From JACMRP01 sp047302465 (GTDB lineage Bacteria > Bdellovibrionota > Bdellovibrionia > Bdellovibrionales > Bdellovibrionaceae), in NCBI RefSeq assembly GCF_047302465.1, contig NZ_CP178621.1, positions 2,976,001 through 3,040,000 on the forward strand: 64,000 bases of DNA, read 5' to 3'. Numbering within the stretch: position 1 is the stretch's first letter; the number at the start of each line of letters is the position of its first letter. The notes under the pieces were generated by a model that saw only the letters and a program-made list of their open reading frames with translations, made no database searches and had not been told where the DNA came from. Both the position numbers and the translations under genes were made by a program. Below, in pieces: positions 34,408 to 42,796 of this stretch.

Positions 34408-35175
34408 ATGAAATACTGCATGCTCATTCTAACTCTAGTACTTAGCCTTTCCTCTTTTGCCGCCGACGACAAAAAAGAGACTTTAAAAATCTACGGCTCT
34501 GAAGGACCTACTCCTCCCGTTCGTGAAGCTGCGGATGCGTTTGCAGCTGCAAACAATATCCAAATGGAAGTCATCAGCACACCTCTCGACAAATGGCGCC
34601 CACAAGCTCGCAAAGACGCTGATATTATCTATAGTGGCTCTGAAAATGTGATGGACACCTATAACGATGATCTCGGCATCCTCGATGATAAAACTATTAC
34701 GACATTATTCATGCGCCCTGCCGCACTTTTAGTGCGTAAAGGGAATCCTAAAAAGATTAAAGGCATTCGTGATCTTCTGCAAAAAGATGTGAAAGTTATT
34801 ACTGTCAACGGCCAAGGCCAAGTAGCGCTGTGGGAAGACATCGTTGGACGCCTGAAAGACGTTCAAGCGCTCAGCGACTTCCGCAAGCGCATTGTCTTCA
34901 CCGCAAGAAATTCCTCGGAAGCCACCGTCTATTGGAAAAACCATGAGGAAGTGGATGTTTGGATTGCGTTTAACACCTGGGCGAAACGTGAAGATGTCAT
35001 CACCGCCGACGTGGTGAACATCGAAAAAGATCTTATCGTCTATCGCAGCATGGGTGCCGCAGTGACAACCATCACGAATCAAAGAGAACTGTCTCTAAAA
35101 TTTATTGAATTTCTAAAAACACCGGAAGCAGAGAAGATTTTTAAAGCTCAGGGGTGGTTTAAAAAAGAAAAATAA
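34408..35175 (+). CDS. AcfC-like periplasmic binding protein
   Basis: 255 residues with a Sec signal peptide (MKYCMLILTLVLSLSSFAA). The mature protein looks like the AcfC group of molybdate/sulfate-type binding proteins: LKIYGSEGPTPPVREAADAF, ADIIYSGSENVMDTY, FMRPAALLVRKGNPKKIKG, NGQGQVALWEDIVGR, EATVYWKNHEEVDVWIAF and YRSMGAAVT. No permease or ATPase gene is beside it. Binding proteins without a transporter may act as sensors or sequester anions; the ligand is unknown. Co-transcribed with the SDR gene (12-bp gap, GAGGA before the ATG). Confidence 0.83.
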   Translation: MKYCMLILTLVLSLSSFAADDKKETLKIYGSEGPTPPVREAADAFAAANNIQMEVISTPLDKWRPQARKDADIIYSGSENVMDTYNDDLGILDDKTITTLFMRPAALLVRKGNPKKIKGIRDLLQKDVKVITVNGQGQVALWEDIVGRLKDVQALSDFRKRIVFTARNSSEATVYWKNHEEVDVWIAFNTWAKREDVITADVVNIEKDLIVYRSMGAAVTTITNQRELSLKFIEFLKTPEAEKIFKAQGWFKKEK

Positions 35176-35196
35176 AGGCGCTAAGGTCGACAGGAA

Positions 35197-35430
35197 TTAG
35201 TCGACCTTCATTACGTAGCGGATTTCGCGATTTAGAAATGTAAGACGTGAAGCCAGATCCGTCAAAACTTGAAGGTTTGTTCTAAGCTGAGTCAAAGCGT
35301 CCACTTCAAGAATCGGAGAATCTTCCATCTCATGATATGAACGGTGCTCGGCCATAGAACCCGCCATCAGATCGGATTCCAAGACTTCAACGATGTTAAG
35401 ACTTTCTGCGTTCTTGTCATTAAGTCTCAT
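35197..35430 (-). CDS. Small acidic hypothetical protein
   Basis: 77 residues, helical, not recognised: MRLNDKNAESLNIVEVLESDLMAG, then EDSPILEVDALTQLRTNLQVLTDLASRLTFLNREIRYVMKVD, a probable amphipathic helix pair. No signal, no cysteines. GGAGAAAC precedes the ATG. It ends 21 bp from the convergent AcfC-like gene. Confidence 0.75.
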   Translation of the reverse strand: MRLNDKNAESLNIVEVLESDLMAGSMAEHRSYHEMEDSPILEVDALTQLRTNLQVLTDLASRLTFLNREIRYVMKVD

Positions 35431-35549
35431 GCTGTTTCTCCTTCATTATACGACTTCTAGTATTTCTCGTCGCACAATCATCAAGTCTAGTTAACAAATT
35501 CCAAGCTCCACAACTTAAATTATCTTACATAAAGAATTTACAGATAGAG

Positions 35550-36200
35550 CTAATACTCACACTGCACTGCCGATCGATCGGTATCCGGGATATTCGTTCG
35601 ATCTGTGTTACTTGCCAAATAAGTGGCCATAACACTGGCGTCTTTGTCTTTATGCTTTAGGCCCAAAACGTGACCTAATTCATGAATGACAAGGGCTTCG
35701 ATGTTGATAGCGTTTGCGGGTTCAGGGGTCGTAGAGCCAGGTTGATTCCAGTAGTATGCAAAATAAGGGAGTTTCGTGACAGGATTCGTAGCGGCATTGA
35801 TGCGCATGTCCGCTTCTTTAATTTGATCTCCGATCCAGTAGATCGAAGTGCGCGCTTGTTCCGACCCTTTGTCAGATTCCCACGTGTTGAAATAGTATAT
35901 GACATTTTTGCTGTCTTTTTGTGGATTAATTGGTCCAGAAACCCTTTGATTTGTAACAATATTAAATAACTTTTTACCGGATGCATCCTGCCAAGTGCCC
36001 GCAGCTGACTCTATCGCACGGACATATTCAGCAGGAACGGATTCATGCAAATACATTGTGACCGGAACTTCACCCTTCCATGAAATGCGTTCGCCATAGA
36101 CGTTTTGCACGAAACCGCAGTCTTCCTGTGGTTTCGGAGCGCAGCCTTGAAGCAGCGTCGCTAATAAAGGTAGAAGTAAGAAGGCAAGGTACTTCCGCAT
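35550..36200 (-). CDS. Matrixin-like zinc metalloprotease lipoprotein
   Basis: 216 residues. The signal peptide ends in the lipobox LQGC (Cys near residue 20). The zinc site HELGHVLGLKHKD matches HExxHxxGxxH of metzincins, and AVQCEY ends the chain. The segment TMYLHESVPAEYVRAIESAAGTWQDAS resembles the matrixin N-terminal helix. There is no obvious pro-domain. Such proteins cleave extracellular or envelope proteins. It stands alone, with about 720 bp of gene-free DNA upstream that could hold a long leader. Confidence 0.9.
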   Translation of the reverse strand: MRKYLAFLLLPLLATLLQGCAPKPQEDCGFVQNVYGERISWKGEVPVTMYLHESVPAEYVRAIESAAGTWQDASGKKLFNIVTNQRVSGPINPQKDSKNVIYYFNTWESDKGSEQARTSIYWIGDQIKEADMRINAATNPVTKLPYFAYYWNQPGSTTPEPANAINIEALVIHELGHVLGLKHKDKDASVMATYLASNTDRTNIPDTDRSAVQCEY

Positions 36201-36413
36201 GAAAGAGGTTCTCCTACAAATCTGTAATACAAAGCTGAGGCCAGCAGAAGAAAGCGCGCAATCGTTACATAGGTATTTGATTCTTTTGAAGTTTTTTGGA
36301 ATTGCCCGTTTTTCAACATTTGTCCCGAGGACCAGTTAGGCCTCTGAGAACACCCCCGAAAAACAGTTAAGTATTTGGAATAGCTCGACTAATTAGATGT
36401 TGGTTTTCTAACA
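36201..36413. other. Gene-free stretch upstream of the matrixin-like gene
   Basis: AT-rich with no open frame of coding appearance and no recognised RNA. It may hold the promoter and leader of the minus-strand metalloprotease gene. Nothing else is supported. Confidence 0.4.
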
Positions 36414-36483
36414 GGGGTTGGGCCGCGAATTGTTCTGCGTAAGCAGCTTCATCATAAGTTTTTGTGAAGGGACCCATAACCCC
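36414..36483. ncRNA. Possible three-way-junction RNA fold
   Basis: An outer helix GGGGTT+GGG pairs with CCC+AACCCC (one bulge), enclosing two adjacent hairpins, CTGC-GTAA-GCAG (36435-36446) and CTTCA...TGAAG (36447-36469). The fold is readable on both strands, so the strand is open. It matches no riboswitch known to me. Confidence 0.3.
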
Positions 36484-36589
36484 GACCCCAGAGACAAAAA
36501 CACACTCATTTTAGGGGCTTAGTTGAGCACGACCTCCGACCAGAGTGACACCACCACCTTAAGTGTATGAAATTACTAGCAATCTCATT

Positions 36590-36608
36590 TTGGTACGGCC
36601 CTTGCTTA
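36590..36608 (+). promoter_or_regulatory. Strong sigma-54 promoter in intergenic region
   Basis: TTGGTACGGCCCTTGCTTA matches TTGGYACG-N4-TTGCT at nearly every position, with GG and GC 10 nt apart. The predicted start is near 36617. The next protein gene on this strand is isocitrate dehydrogenase, 300 nt downstream. Confidence 0.8.
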
Positions 36609-36616
36609 AGGATATT

Positions 36617-36740
36617 AGTAACTTACCCAGCTCCTCCACAGTCGTGGAAACCTAGAGCTGACAATACCAATCACAGATCCCACCCATGGCAGGCCGGAGG
36701 AAGCAAAGCTCCCCACCCCGGCTCTCGCGCGCGTTTTTGG
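36617..36740 (+). ncRNA. Candidate small RNA or long leader from the sigma-54 promoter
   Basis: The first about 120 nt after the predicted start are structured. CAGCTC...GAGCTG encloses CCAC-AGTC-GTGG. A second helix, GCCGG...CCGGC, encloses GGAG-GAAGCAAAG-CTCC. A GCGCGCG-TTTTT tract follows near 36727-36738. No open frame with a ribosome site was found here. It may be a free small RNA or the icd leader. Confidence 0.35.
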
Positions 36741-36771
36741 ATTAGAGCTAGCCAAAGCCTCAATTTATTAT

Positions 36772-36876
36772 TAGAAGCTATCCCATAAATCCAAACTCAG
36801 CGTTGTTCGTCGTCGCAGTACGCTATGTACAGCTTCCTCCTCACGCCTTGACTTTGGATTTATGGGACAGCTTCTA
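36772..36876. mobile_element. MITE-like element, 105 bp
   Basis: Terminal inverted repeats of 24 bp with a single mismatch (36772-36795 and 36853-36876, core TCCCATAAATCCAAA). Both ends abut TA, as after insertion by IS630/mariner-type transposases. The middle holds GTAC-GCTAT-GTAC. It encodes no transposase. It ends 46 bp before the icd start. Confidence 0.6.
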
Positions 36877-36921
36877 GCACATGGCCCATCCAAAAATCTC
36901 AAATTGAAGGAATCTTCCAAT

Positions 36922-37920
36922 ATGAAAAAAGTGACCATTATTCCTGGTGACGGCATCGGCCCCGAAATTATGACTCAGGTGGTTCGTGTCCTTAAACAAG
37001 TTCAAGCCCCTTTCGAGTACGAAGAATTCGACGCTGGTGAAGTAGCCCTTTCTAAACACGGCTCTCTACTTCCGGCAGCGACCATCGCCTCTATTGAAAA
37101 AACACAATTGGCAATCAAAGGCCCAACGACGACACCAGTGGGTGGCGGGCATAAATCTATCAACGTCAGCATGAGACAACAATTCGACCTTTACGCCAAT
37201 GTTCGTCCTGTGCGCGTATTGCCAAATGTTCCATGCGTTTGCTCTGAGGTAGATCTGACCATCGTGCGTGAAAATACCGAAGACTTGTATGCTGGTATCG
37301 AGCGTATGGTTGATGAAAATACCGCCGAGAGTATCAAACGCATCACGCGTAAAGGCTCTGAGCGTATCGTTCGTTACGCGTTTGAACTGGCTCGTAAAAC
37401 TGGCAAGAAAAACGTTGCTGTTGTTCACAAAGCCAACATTATGAAAATGTCTGATGGTTTATTCTTGAAAGTGGCTCAGGAAGTTGCACAAGAATATTCT
37501 GAAATCAAAATGCGCGATGTAATCGTTGATAACGCCTGCATGCAGTTGGTAACTAAACCTCAGCAATTTGAAATCATTGTGACGCAAAATCTTTACGGAG
37601 ATATCTTGAGTGATCTTTGCGCGGGTCTTGTCGGTGGTTTGGGCGTCGTTCCTGGTGCCAACATCGGTTACAAAGCTGCGATCTTCGAAGCTGTTCACGG
37701 TTCTGCACCAGATATCGCTGGCCAAAACAAAGCCAATCCTACGGCTTTGCTACAGTCTGCAGTGATGATGCTTCAGCACGTGGGTGAAAACGCGAAAGCA
37801 GATGCGATCATGAATGCTTTGGTTGAGACTTTGAAAGACGTGAATGCTCGCACTGCTGATCTTGGTGGTCGTGGAAATACGACAAGCTTTACTGAGGCGA
37901 TTCTGCAGAAACTTCGCTAG
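36922..37920 (+). CDS. icd: Isocitrate dehydrogenase, NAD-type
   Basis: 332 residues. Converts isocitrate to 2-oxoglutarate in the TCA cycle. The start MKKVTIIPGDGIGPEI follows GAAGGA; a longer open frame runs back into the MITE-like element and is rejected. Signatures: VRENTEDLYAGIERM, ITQNLYGDILSDLCAGLVGGLGVVPGANIG and EAVHGSAPDIAGQNKANPTAL. The short length and the sequence around these motifs fit the monomer-size NAD-dependent/isopropylmalate-dehydrogenase-like group better than the 400-residue NADP enzyme; isopropylmalate or homoisocitrate activity cannot be fully excluded. Its 3' end overlaps the convergent RDD gene by 32 bp. Confidence 0.9.
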   Translation: MKKVTIIPGDGIGPEIMTQVVRVLKQVQAPFEYEEFDAGEVALSKHGSLLPAATIASIEKTQLAIKGPTTTPVGGGHKSINVSMRQQFDLYANVRPVRVLPNVPCVCSEVDLTIVRENTEDLYAGIERMVDENTAESIKRITRKGSERIVRYAFELARKTGKKNVAVVHKANIMKMSDGLFLKVAQEVAQEYSEIKMRDVIVDNACMQLVTKPQQFEIIVTQNLYGDILSDLCAGLVGGLGVVPGANIGYKAAIFEAVHGSAPDIAGQNKANPTALLQSAVMMLQHVGENAKADAIMNALVETLKDVNARTADLGGRGNTTSFTEAILQKLR

Positions 37921-40147
37921 CAAGTTTTCTCTGCATATTCGGAGTCAGTTGATTTTTTAAACCAGGATTCGCTTTAACGGCAGACTTAATATAGTCCCAC
38001 CATTTTTGTGCATCCTGGTCTTTCTTGAGGGCTTCGTAAGATCTAAGCAAGCCCTCTGCATCCCCGATATCTTTTCTGGCATTAAATGCGGACTCAAAAT
38101 TCTGAGCTGCTTGTTCAGGATTGCTCGAGTACAAATACACCCAGGCTTTCATATTATAGAAAGATCCGAGTTCTGCAGGTGTTACGCCTTCCGTAATTAC
38201 CGGAGCTGCCTCAAGAAGCACTTTTGCTTCCGCAAACTTTCCTTGTTTCATCAGATTTTTTGCTTCAGACACAACTGTCTTCATAAGCTCTGCCGGAGTG
38301 GTTGGTACTTTCGCGACTTCCGGAGTTGGGCTTGTCCCCGGTGTTGGTGTTGGCGTTGGACTGGTCGCTGCGACTACCGCTGGACTTGCTGCAGGTACCG
38401 CGGCAACAGGTGCTGTTGCTGGCGGAGTTTCTTCTTTTGTAGGCTCTTCGGCAACAACAGGCTCAGCTTTTTTGCCTGCCGCTGCAGCCAACATAGTGGC
38501 AAGGCTTCCGCCACTTTTTCCTGACTGTACGACTTTTTCAAGTGGCTTTAAGCTTTCCACTTCTGTCGGTTGTAAACTTGCAACCGGTTTTTGGAAGCAA
38601 AGATCTGAGATCATCTCTTGAGTCGAAGCAAAAGCCGGAGCAATTTGTTTGGTGCCGTGTAGTTCATAGCCAAAAAGATCATCCAAAGTTGCCTCTTTAG
38701 CAAAAACCACCTGGCCGAAATCCAAAACTGGCAAAGGCATCATACGGAAATTGAACTGGCGATCCGCTCTTGCAAGCGATGGGCCCTTTTCAGCGTCTGG
38801 TTTAAACTCTTGCCCACACACCTTCACGCCATATTCGACCTGCAATGTAGAAAGCATATCCATAACGGTGGTACCCTGGGAAGTAAGCTTCATATTCAGC
38901 TCATCCACAGGTACAGACATTTTAAACATCTCATTCAAAGTCAGCTGATCCACTTGCGCGGTCAGTTTTTCAGCGGCGTAATTGATTTTGATCTTATCAA
39001 TGACCAAACCTGCTTCGATTTTTGTGTTCTTTGGATTTTTAGCAATTGTGCCGTTTACGTGGAAATCAACCGGAGCTTTTAACATAGGTAAAAACTCTGG
39101 CGTCACTCCGCCGGTGGCCTTGCCAATTTCTACTCGGCCAAAAGAGGATCTTACATCGACTGCCTTCACCAAGAAGCCCACGATTTGGAAGTTCATCTCG
39201 TTCACATAAAGCTCTTTATCGGCGACCGCAAGATTCTTCACCGAGAACTCCTGCAAGTGCGACAGAACTTTTTTGTTGTGCTCAAAGTAGATATTCTTCA
39301 GATGAAACTTTGCCATCGTCAGGTTCCGAACATTCGTCCCCGAATCCTGAAACTGCGCCACGGCCAACAGATTTGCGAAAATCACCATCAAAGAGAAATC
39401 GGCAGGAACTTCGATATGTCCCTCTTCAGCAGTGATTTTTTCGATATAAAACACGTTGTCAGTCAGTAACGCCCACAGATTAAACTTCACATCTAGCGAA
39501 GAGACATTAAACTTCTGACCAGCATCATTACGGCTGATATTTTCAAAACGCAGGCCACCAGCTAAACTTCCTGAAAGCTCGCCGACTTGAATACCTGAGG
39601 CTTCGATTTTCTCTTTGATTGAATCTAGTGGCAGTGACGTATACAAGAACGCCACCGTGATCAGCGCGACACCCGCAGGAATCGAAATAATTGCTAAGAA
39701 AATCTGCTGCACTTTTTGCGCGGTGGTTTTTTCTTCTTCCCACACTAATGAAAGCACTTCCGTGCCGCCCATTGAATCATGCCATGTTCTGCGATCTGGA
39801 TGAAAATACGCCCAGATATAACCCAAGAAGAATGGGATACTGCTAACCCACTTCCCGACGACTTCTCGTAAAATCGCCTGTCCCCAACTGACTGTCCCTT
39901 TAGGTTGTCCTTTGGGAACTACTTTAAGATTTAGAAGTTTTTTACCAATTGTTTGACCTGACGCTTTTGTCGGATAGACAAAATATAAAATCGAAACAAT
40001 AAAACAAAGCCCCAATAAAATTCCCGGAGTGGCAAATTCTGGAGCTGTCTTTTCAATACCAATACTCAACGCCTGCCAGAGGGCACCAAAGATAATCATA
40101 TCCAAGTTCATTGCGGCAAATCGCGAAGAGATACTAGCTGGCTGCAC
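37889..40147 (-). CDS. RDD-domain membrane protein with AsmA-like and TPR regions
   Basis: 752 residues from a GTG start with AAGGAG 6 nt upstream; it overlaps the rhomboid gene by 14 bp. An N-terminal RDD domain with four or so membrane segments (about 1-180: SSRFAAMNLDMIIFGALW, GQTIGKKLLNLKVV) is followed by a periplasmic beta-rich region (about 185-470) of AsmA/DUF748-like repeats (LDVKFNLWALLTDNVFYIEKITAEEGHIEVP). A Thr/Pro/Ala linker (550-620) leads to a TPR-like C-terminus. AsmA-like proteins carry lipids between membranes. The combination with RDD is not one I recognise as common. Confidence 0.88.
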   Translation of the reverse strand: MQPASISSRFAAMNLDMIIFGALWQALSIGIEKTAPEFATPGILLGLCFIVSILYFVYPTKASGQTIGKKLLNLKVVPKGQPKGTVSWGQAILREVVGKWVSSIPFFLGYIWAYFHPDRRTWHDSMGGTEVLSLVWEEEKTTAQKVQQIFLAIISIPAGVALITVAFLYTSLPLDSIKEKIEASGIQVGELSGSLAGGLRFENISRNDAGQKFNVSSLDVKFNLWALLTDNVFYIEKITAEEGHIEVPADFSLMVIFANLLAVAQFQDSGTNVRNLTMAKFHLKNIYFEHNKKVLSHLQEFSVKNLAVADKELYVNEMNFQIVGFLVKAVDVRSSFGRVEIGKATGGVTPEFLPMLKAPVDFHVNGTIAKNPKNTKIEAGLVIDKIKINYAAEKLTAQVDQLTLNEMFKMSVPVDELNMKLTSQGTTVMDMLSTLQVEYGVKVCGQEFKPDAEKGPSLARADRQFNFRMMPLPVLDFGQVVFAKEATLDDLFGYELHGTKQIAPAFASTQEMISDLCFQKPVASLQPTEVESLKPLEKVVQSGKSGGSLATMLAAAAGKKAEPVVAEEPTKEETPPATAPVAAVPAASPAVVAATSPTPTPTPGTSPTPEVAKVPTTPAELMKTVVSEAKNLMKQGKFAEAKVLLEAAPVITEGVTPAELGSFYNMKAWVYLYSSNPEQAAQNFESAFNARKDIGDAEGLLRSYEALKKDQDAQKWWDYIKSAVKANPGLKNQLTPNMQRKLASEVSAESPQ

Positions 40148-41714
40148 TTCTCTCTCCTTTGTGAACTTGGTGGATTAACTGACGAAGCTGCGTCTGGAAA
40201 TGATTGTCCGGATGATGATCCGCATAGACCAATAAGACTTCCAAGATCTGAGCCTTCACTTCGTGTTCTAATTTTTCAATCTTATCAAAAATACGCATGA
40301 TCTGAGTTTTGATCTCGGGCGCTTTCACATGGGCCGCGTATTTTACAAAAAACAAATCATAGAACCGAAGGCTTTGGACAATGTCCCCTTCCGCCTGGAA
40401 CTGTTCTGCGCGGTCGATGATCTCGCCCGGGCCTAGTTTCATTTCTAGCATCGAAAGATTCCAGCTAAGCGGTATCATGCCGACAATTTCACGAGCCAGA
40501 TCATACTTTTCGTTTTTCTCTTTATAGGCAAGACAGCTTTGTACAAGCTCGGTGACAAAGGCCAAATCTTCTTTCGAGAAGCTCGCAAGATGGAAGTTTT
40601 GTTTGTTCAAGTAAATGAAAAGACCACGGAACGCGTAGAAACTTTCTTTGTTCACGCTATAAATGCGACGGAAGATGGCGATTTTTTCTTCCACAACTTC
40701 GGCTTCTTTCGCTTCATAGTAGAGATTCTGTTCTTGTGCGAACAGGAAGCTCTTTTTAAGAGGAAAAAGATCCATCTGCATATATGCAAAAATAAACCCG
40801 ATTAAGAAGCCCGTCAAATGTGCTAAGTGAGCAACCCCACTTCCAGCCCCGACCATACCAACAACATCACTTAAAAGTAAAAACAAACCAATATAGAGCC
40901 ACGCTGGCATCAAGATCATACGGTTATAGACAAATCCTACGCTCATCAAACAGCGCATCTTCTCGCGCCAGAAGTAAACCGCAAACGCACCGATCGCAGC
41001 ACTGACCGCTCCAGAGGCTCCGAACAACCGAACTCCCATAGGCAAGAATGGCAACTGCAAATAGTTCGAACCAAGCCCGCCCAGCGTATAGAGCACCATT
41101 AAACCAAAAAAGCCAATGCGTTGTTCAAGGAAGACCGCAAACAATGCAAAGATCACCATATTTCCAACCAGATGCACCCAACCTTCGTGAGTCATCATCG
41201 CTTTGAGCGAAGCAACAATCTTTGCGTTGCCACGAATGAAAACATGATCTGCTTTCGAGGTCTCAAGACTTTTCTTTAAGTATGTTTCGCGAGCATCGAC
41301 ATAGGCTTGATATTCAGGAACGCCAGCGTACTCGGTGTTTCTTAGCTTTTTGTCGATACGATCATCAGAAAGCCACGTGACCAGAGTACGAATTTCTATG
41401 AAGGACTGCTTAGAGAATTCTTTTTGATAAGCTTTGATGAAATTTTTAAGATCAAAAAGATCTTTATCAGTCAGATGTGCGGACAAAAATTTACAAACGT
41501 CCTCTTCGTACTTTGCAGGACAAGAAGCCACCAATAAATTTTTACGAGCCTCGAGCATTTTTGAATCAAGCATCGCTTGACGAACATGGCGGATATACAA
41601 AGAATTTTCAGAAAAATAGAAACCCGAGACAACGAACGTCGCCACAATGATTAGTGCAGTGGCTATGGGCCACTTTATAATTCGACTTTGAAGTCCTAAG
41701 GGTATCAGAAACAT
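40134..41714 (-). CDS. Rhomboid-family intramembrane serine protease
   Basis: About 526 residues. The start is taken as MFLIPLGLQSRI, 8 nt after a sigma-28-like box; an upstream TTG is the alternative and no Shine-Dalgarno is seen. Transmembrane helices form the rhomboid core with the catalytic Ser in FGASGAVSAAIGAF (near residue 231) and His in AHLTGFLIGF (near 296). A long soluble C-terminus (about 320-526) is TPR-like. Rhomboids cut single-pass membrane proteins within the bilayer. The RDD gene begins inside its last codons, so the two are coupled. A second rhomboid/RDD pair lies at 50.9-53.1 kb. Confidence 0.92.
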   Translation of the reverse strand: MFLIPLGLQSRIIKWPIATALIIVATFVVSGFYFSENSLYIRHVRQAMLDSKMLEARKNLLVASCPAKYEEDVCKFLSAHLTDKDLFDLKNFIKAYQKEFSKQSFIEIRTLVTWLSDDRIDKKLRNTEYAGVPEYQAYVDARETYLKKSLETSKADHVFIRGNAKIVASLKAMMTHEGWVHLVGNMVIFALFAVFLEQRIGFFGLMVLYTLGGLGSNYLQLPFLPMGVRLFGASGAVSAAIGAFAVYFWREKMRCLMSVGFVYNRMILMPAWLYIGLFLLLSDVVGMVGAGSGVAHLAHLTGFLIGFIFAYMQMDLFPLKKSFLFAQEQNLYYEAKEAEVVEEKIAIFRRIYSVNKESFYAFRGLFIYLNKQNFHLASFSKEDLAFVTELVQSCLAYKEKNEKYDLAREIVGMIPLSWNLSMLEMKLGPGEIIDRAEQFQAEGDIVQSLRFYDLFFVKYAAHVKAPEIKTQIMRIFDKIEKLEHEVKAQILEVLLVYADHHPDNHFQTQLRQLIHQVHKGERSAAS

Positions 41715-41722
41715 ACATATAT

Positions 41723-41750
41723 TTATCGCCCTTAGGACCAATGTACTTGA
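41723..41750 (-). promoter_or_regulatory. Sigma-28-like promoter of rhomboid-RDD operon
   Basis: Minus strand TCAAGTAC, 12 nt, GGCGATAA (7 of 8 for the -10). The -10 ends 8 nt before the ATG at 41714, so the mRNA would be nearly leaderless. Confidence 0.45.
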
Positions 41751-41792
41751 TAGGCATTGTCCTTTTTGGACTGCCAGAAAAGGTCTAGATCT

Positions 41793-41816
41793 CAGACCAA
41801 GCTGGAGCTTGGTCTG
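41793..41816 (-). terminator. Hairpin after hslO
   Basis: CAGACCAAGCT / AGCTTGGTCTG, a perfect 11-bp inverted repeat, 20 nt after the hslO stop. The T-run is poor, so it may be a weak terminator or mRNA-stabilising hairpin. Confidence 0.5.
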
Positions 41817-41835
41817 GATTTATCTTGAGTATTGT

Positions 41836-42732
41836 TTAATGAAGACTGCCTTTATGGAGTTTATCCTTCAGTTCTGAAAGCTCAGGTACTGGAACTTCAT
41901 AAGGACGACCACACATTTGGCATACCACTTCTGCAGGTTCGTTCTTCATGATCATGTCTTCAAGTTCTGCGATACCCAAAGTTTCAAGAGCACGCACGAC
42001 GCGATCTTTCGTACAAGGGCAGTAATATTCAACCGAGTGATCGTGATCAAGCTCCGTGAATGGAATACCTTCCATATAAGGCTTCACCAAATCAACAGGC
42101 TGAGCTCCATCCAAAAGCATTTTTGAAATATTCTCAGTGAACTTCTCTGCATTTTTTTGAATTTTATCGACCAAGGCTTCTTCCACACCCGGCATCACTT
42201 CCAAAATCACGCCACCTGCCGCACGAACTTGTCCATAGGTGTCTAAATAAACTCCGAGTGAAACAAGGCTGCGAATTTGATGAGATTGAATCAGATAGTG
42301 AGCGATATCGTCGCCGATTTCGCCGCTGACCATTTCCACTGTTCCGTTGTGTGGCTGCTTTTGGAATGGCAAATGGCGGGTCACAGTCAACATGCCCTTC
42401 CCCATATGAGTTGCCAGCTTCAATCCACCCTCATAATTTGCGGGCTCAAAAACCGGAACCGGAGAATAACCACGGACTTGTCCCTCGAAATTAGCTTCAG
42501 CATAAACAGCCGTCAAAGGGCCATCGCCTTTAAAATACAATCCAACCTGTTGGCCCTCTTTCAGATGGCTTGCCATCAATAGGGCGCCAGTCATTGCACG
42601 GCCCACAGCCACGGTCGGAAGCGGATAGGTTTGTTGAAGTTTCTGCATTTCCGCAACCACTGCTGTAGAGTTTACCGCTGCAATGCGAATCGTAAAATCA
42701 TTAGATACAAAGCGGTGAACTTTTTCTTTCAT
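41836..42732 (-). CDS. hslO: Redox-regulated chaperone Hsp33
   Basis: 298 residues. An oxidation-activated holdase in the cytoplasm. The ATG of MKEKVHRFVSNDFTIR is chosen for GGAGAG upstream. The N-terminal domain has PTVAVGRAMTGALLMASHLKEGQQVGLYFKGDGPL, and the zinc switch is CPCTKDRV...VCQMCGRPY near residues 240-275: CxC-x28-CxxC. It is divergent from the phosphatase gene with 64 bp between starts. Confidence 0.97.
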   Translation of the reverse strand: MKEKVHRFVSNDFTIRIAAVNSTAVVAEMQKLQQTYPLPTVAVGRAMTGALLMASHLKEGQQVGLYFKGDGPLTAVYAEANFEGQVRGYSPVPVFEPANYEGGLKLATHMGKGMLTVTRHLPFQKQPHNGTVEMVSGEIGDDIAHYLIQSHQIRSLVSLGVYLDTYGQVRAAGGVILEVMPGVEEALVDKIQKNAEKFTENISKMLLDGAQPVDLVKPYMEGIPFTELDHDHSVEYYCPCTKDRVVRALETLGIAELEDMIMKNEPAEVVCQMCGRPYEVPVPELSELKDKLHKGSLH

Positions 42733-42796
42733 GGGACTCTCCAGACAGTGAGTGTCAAAGGTATCAAAAAAGCGAAATAAAAGCAATATTAGGAGA

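Noticed and set aside
36680..36715. Resemblance to the apical part of SRP RNA (GGCAGGCCGGAGGAAGCA)
   Set aside because: The symmetric loop and pairing partner are not in place, and no full hairpin of the right length forms.
36661..36720. Similarity to c-di-GMP class I riboswitch (GCAAAG inside a GGAG/CTCC loop)
   Set aside because: The other conserved elements (CACAGGGCAAACC and the second domain) are missing, so only a short coincidence remains.
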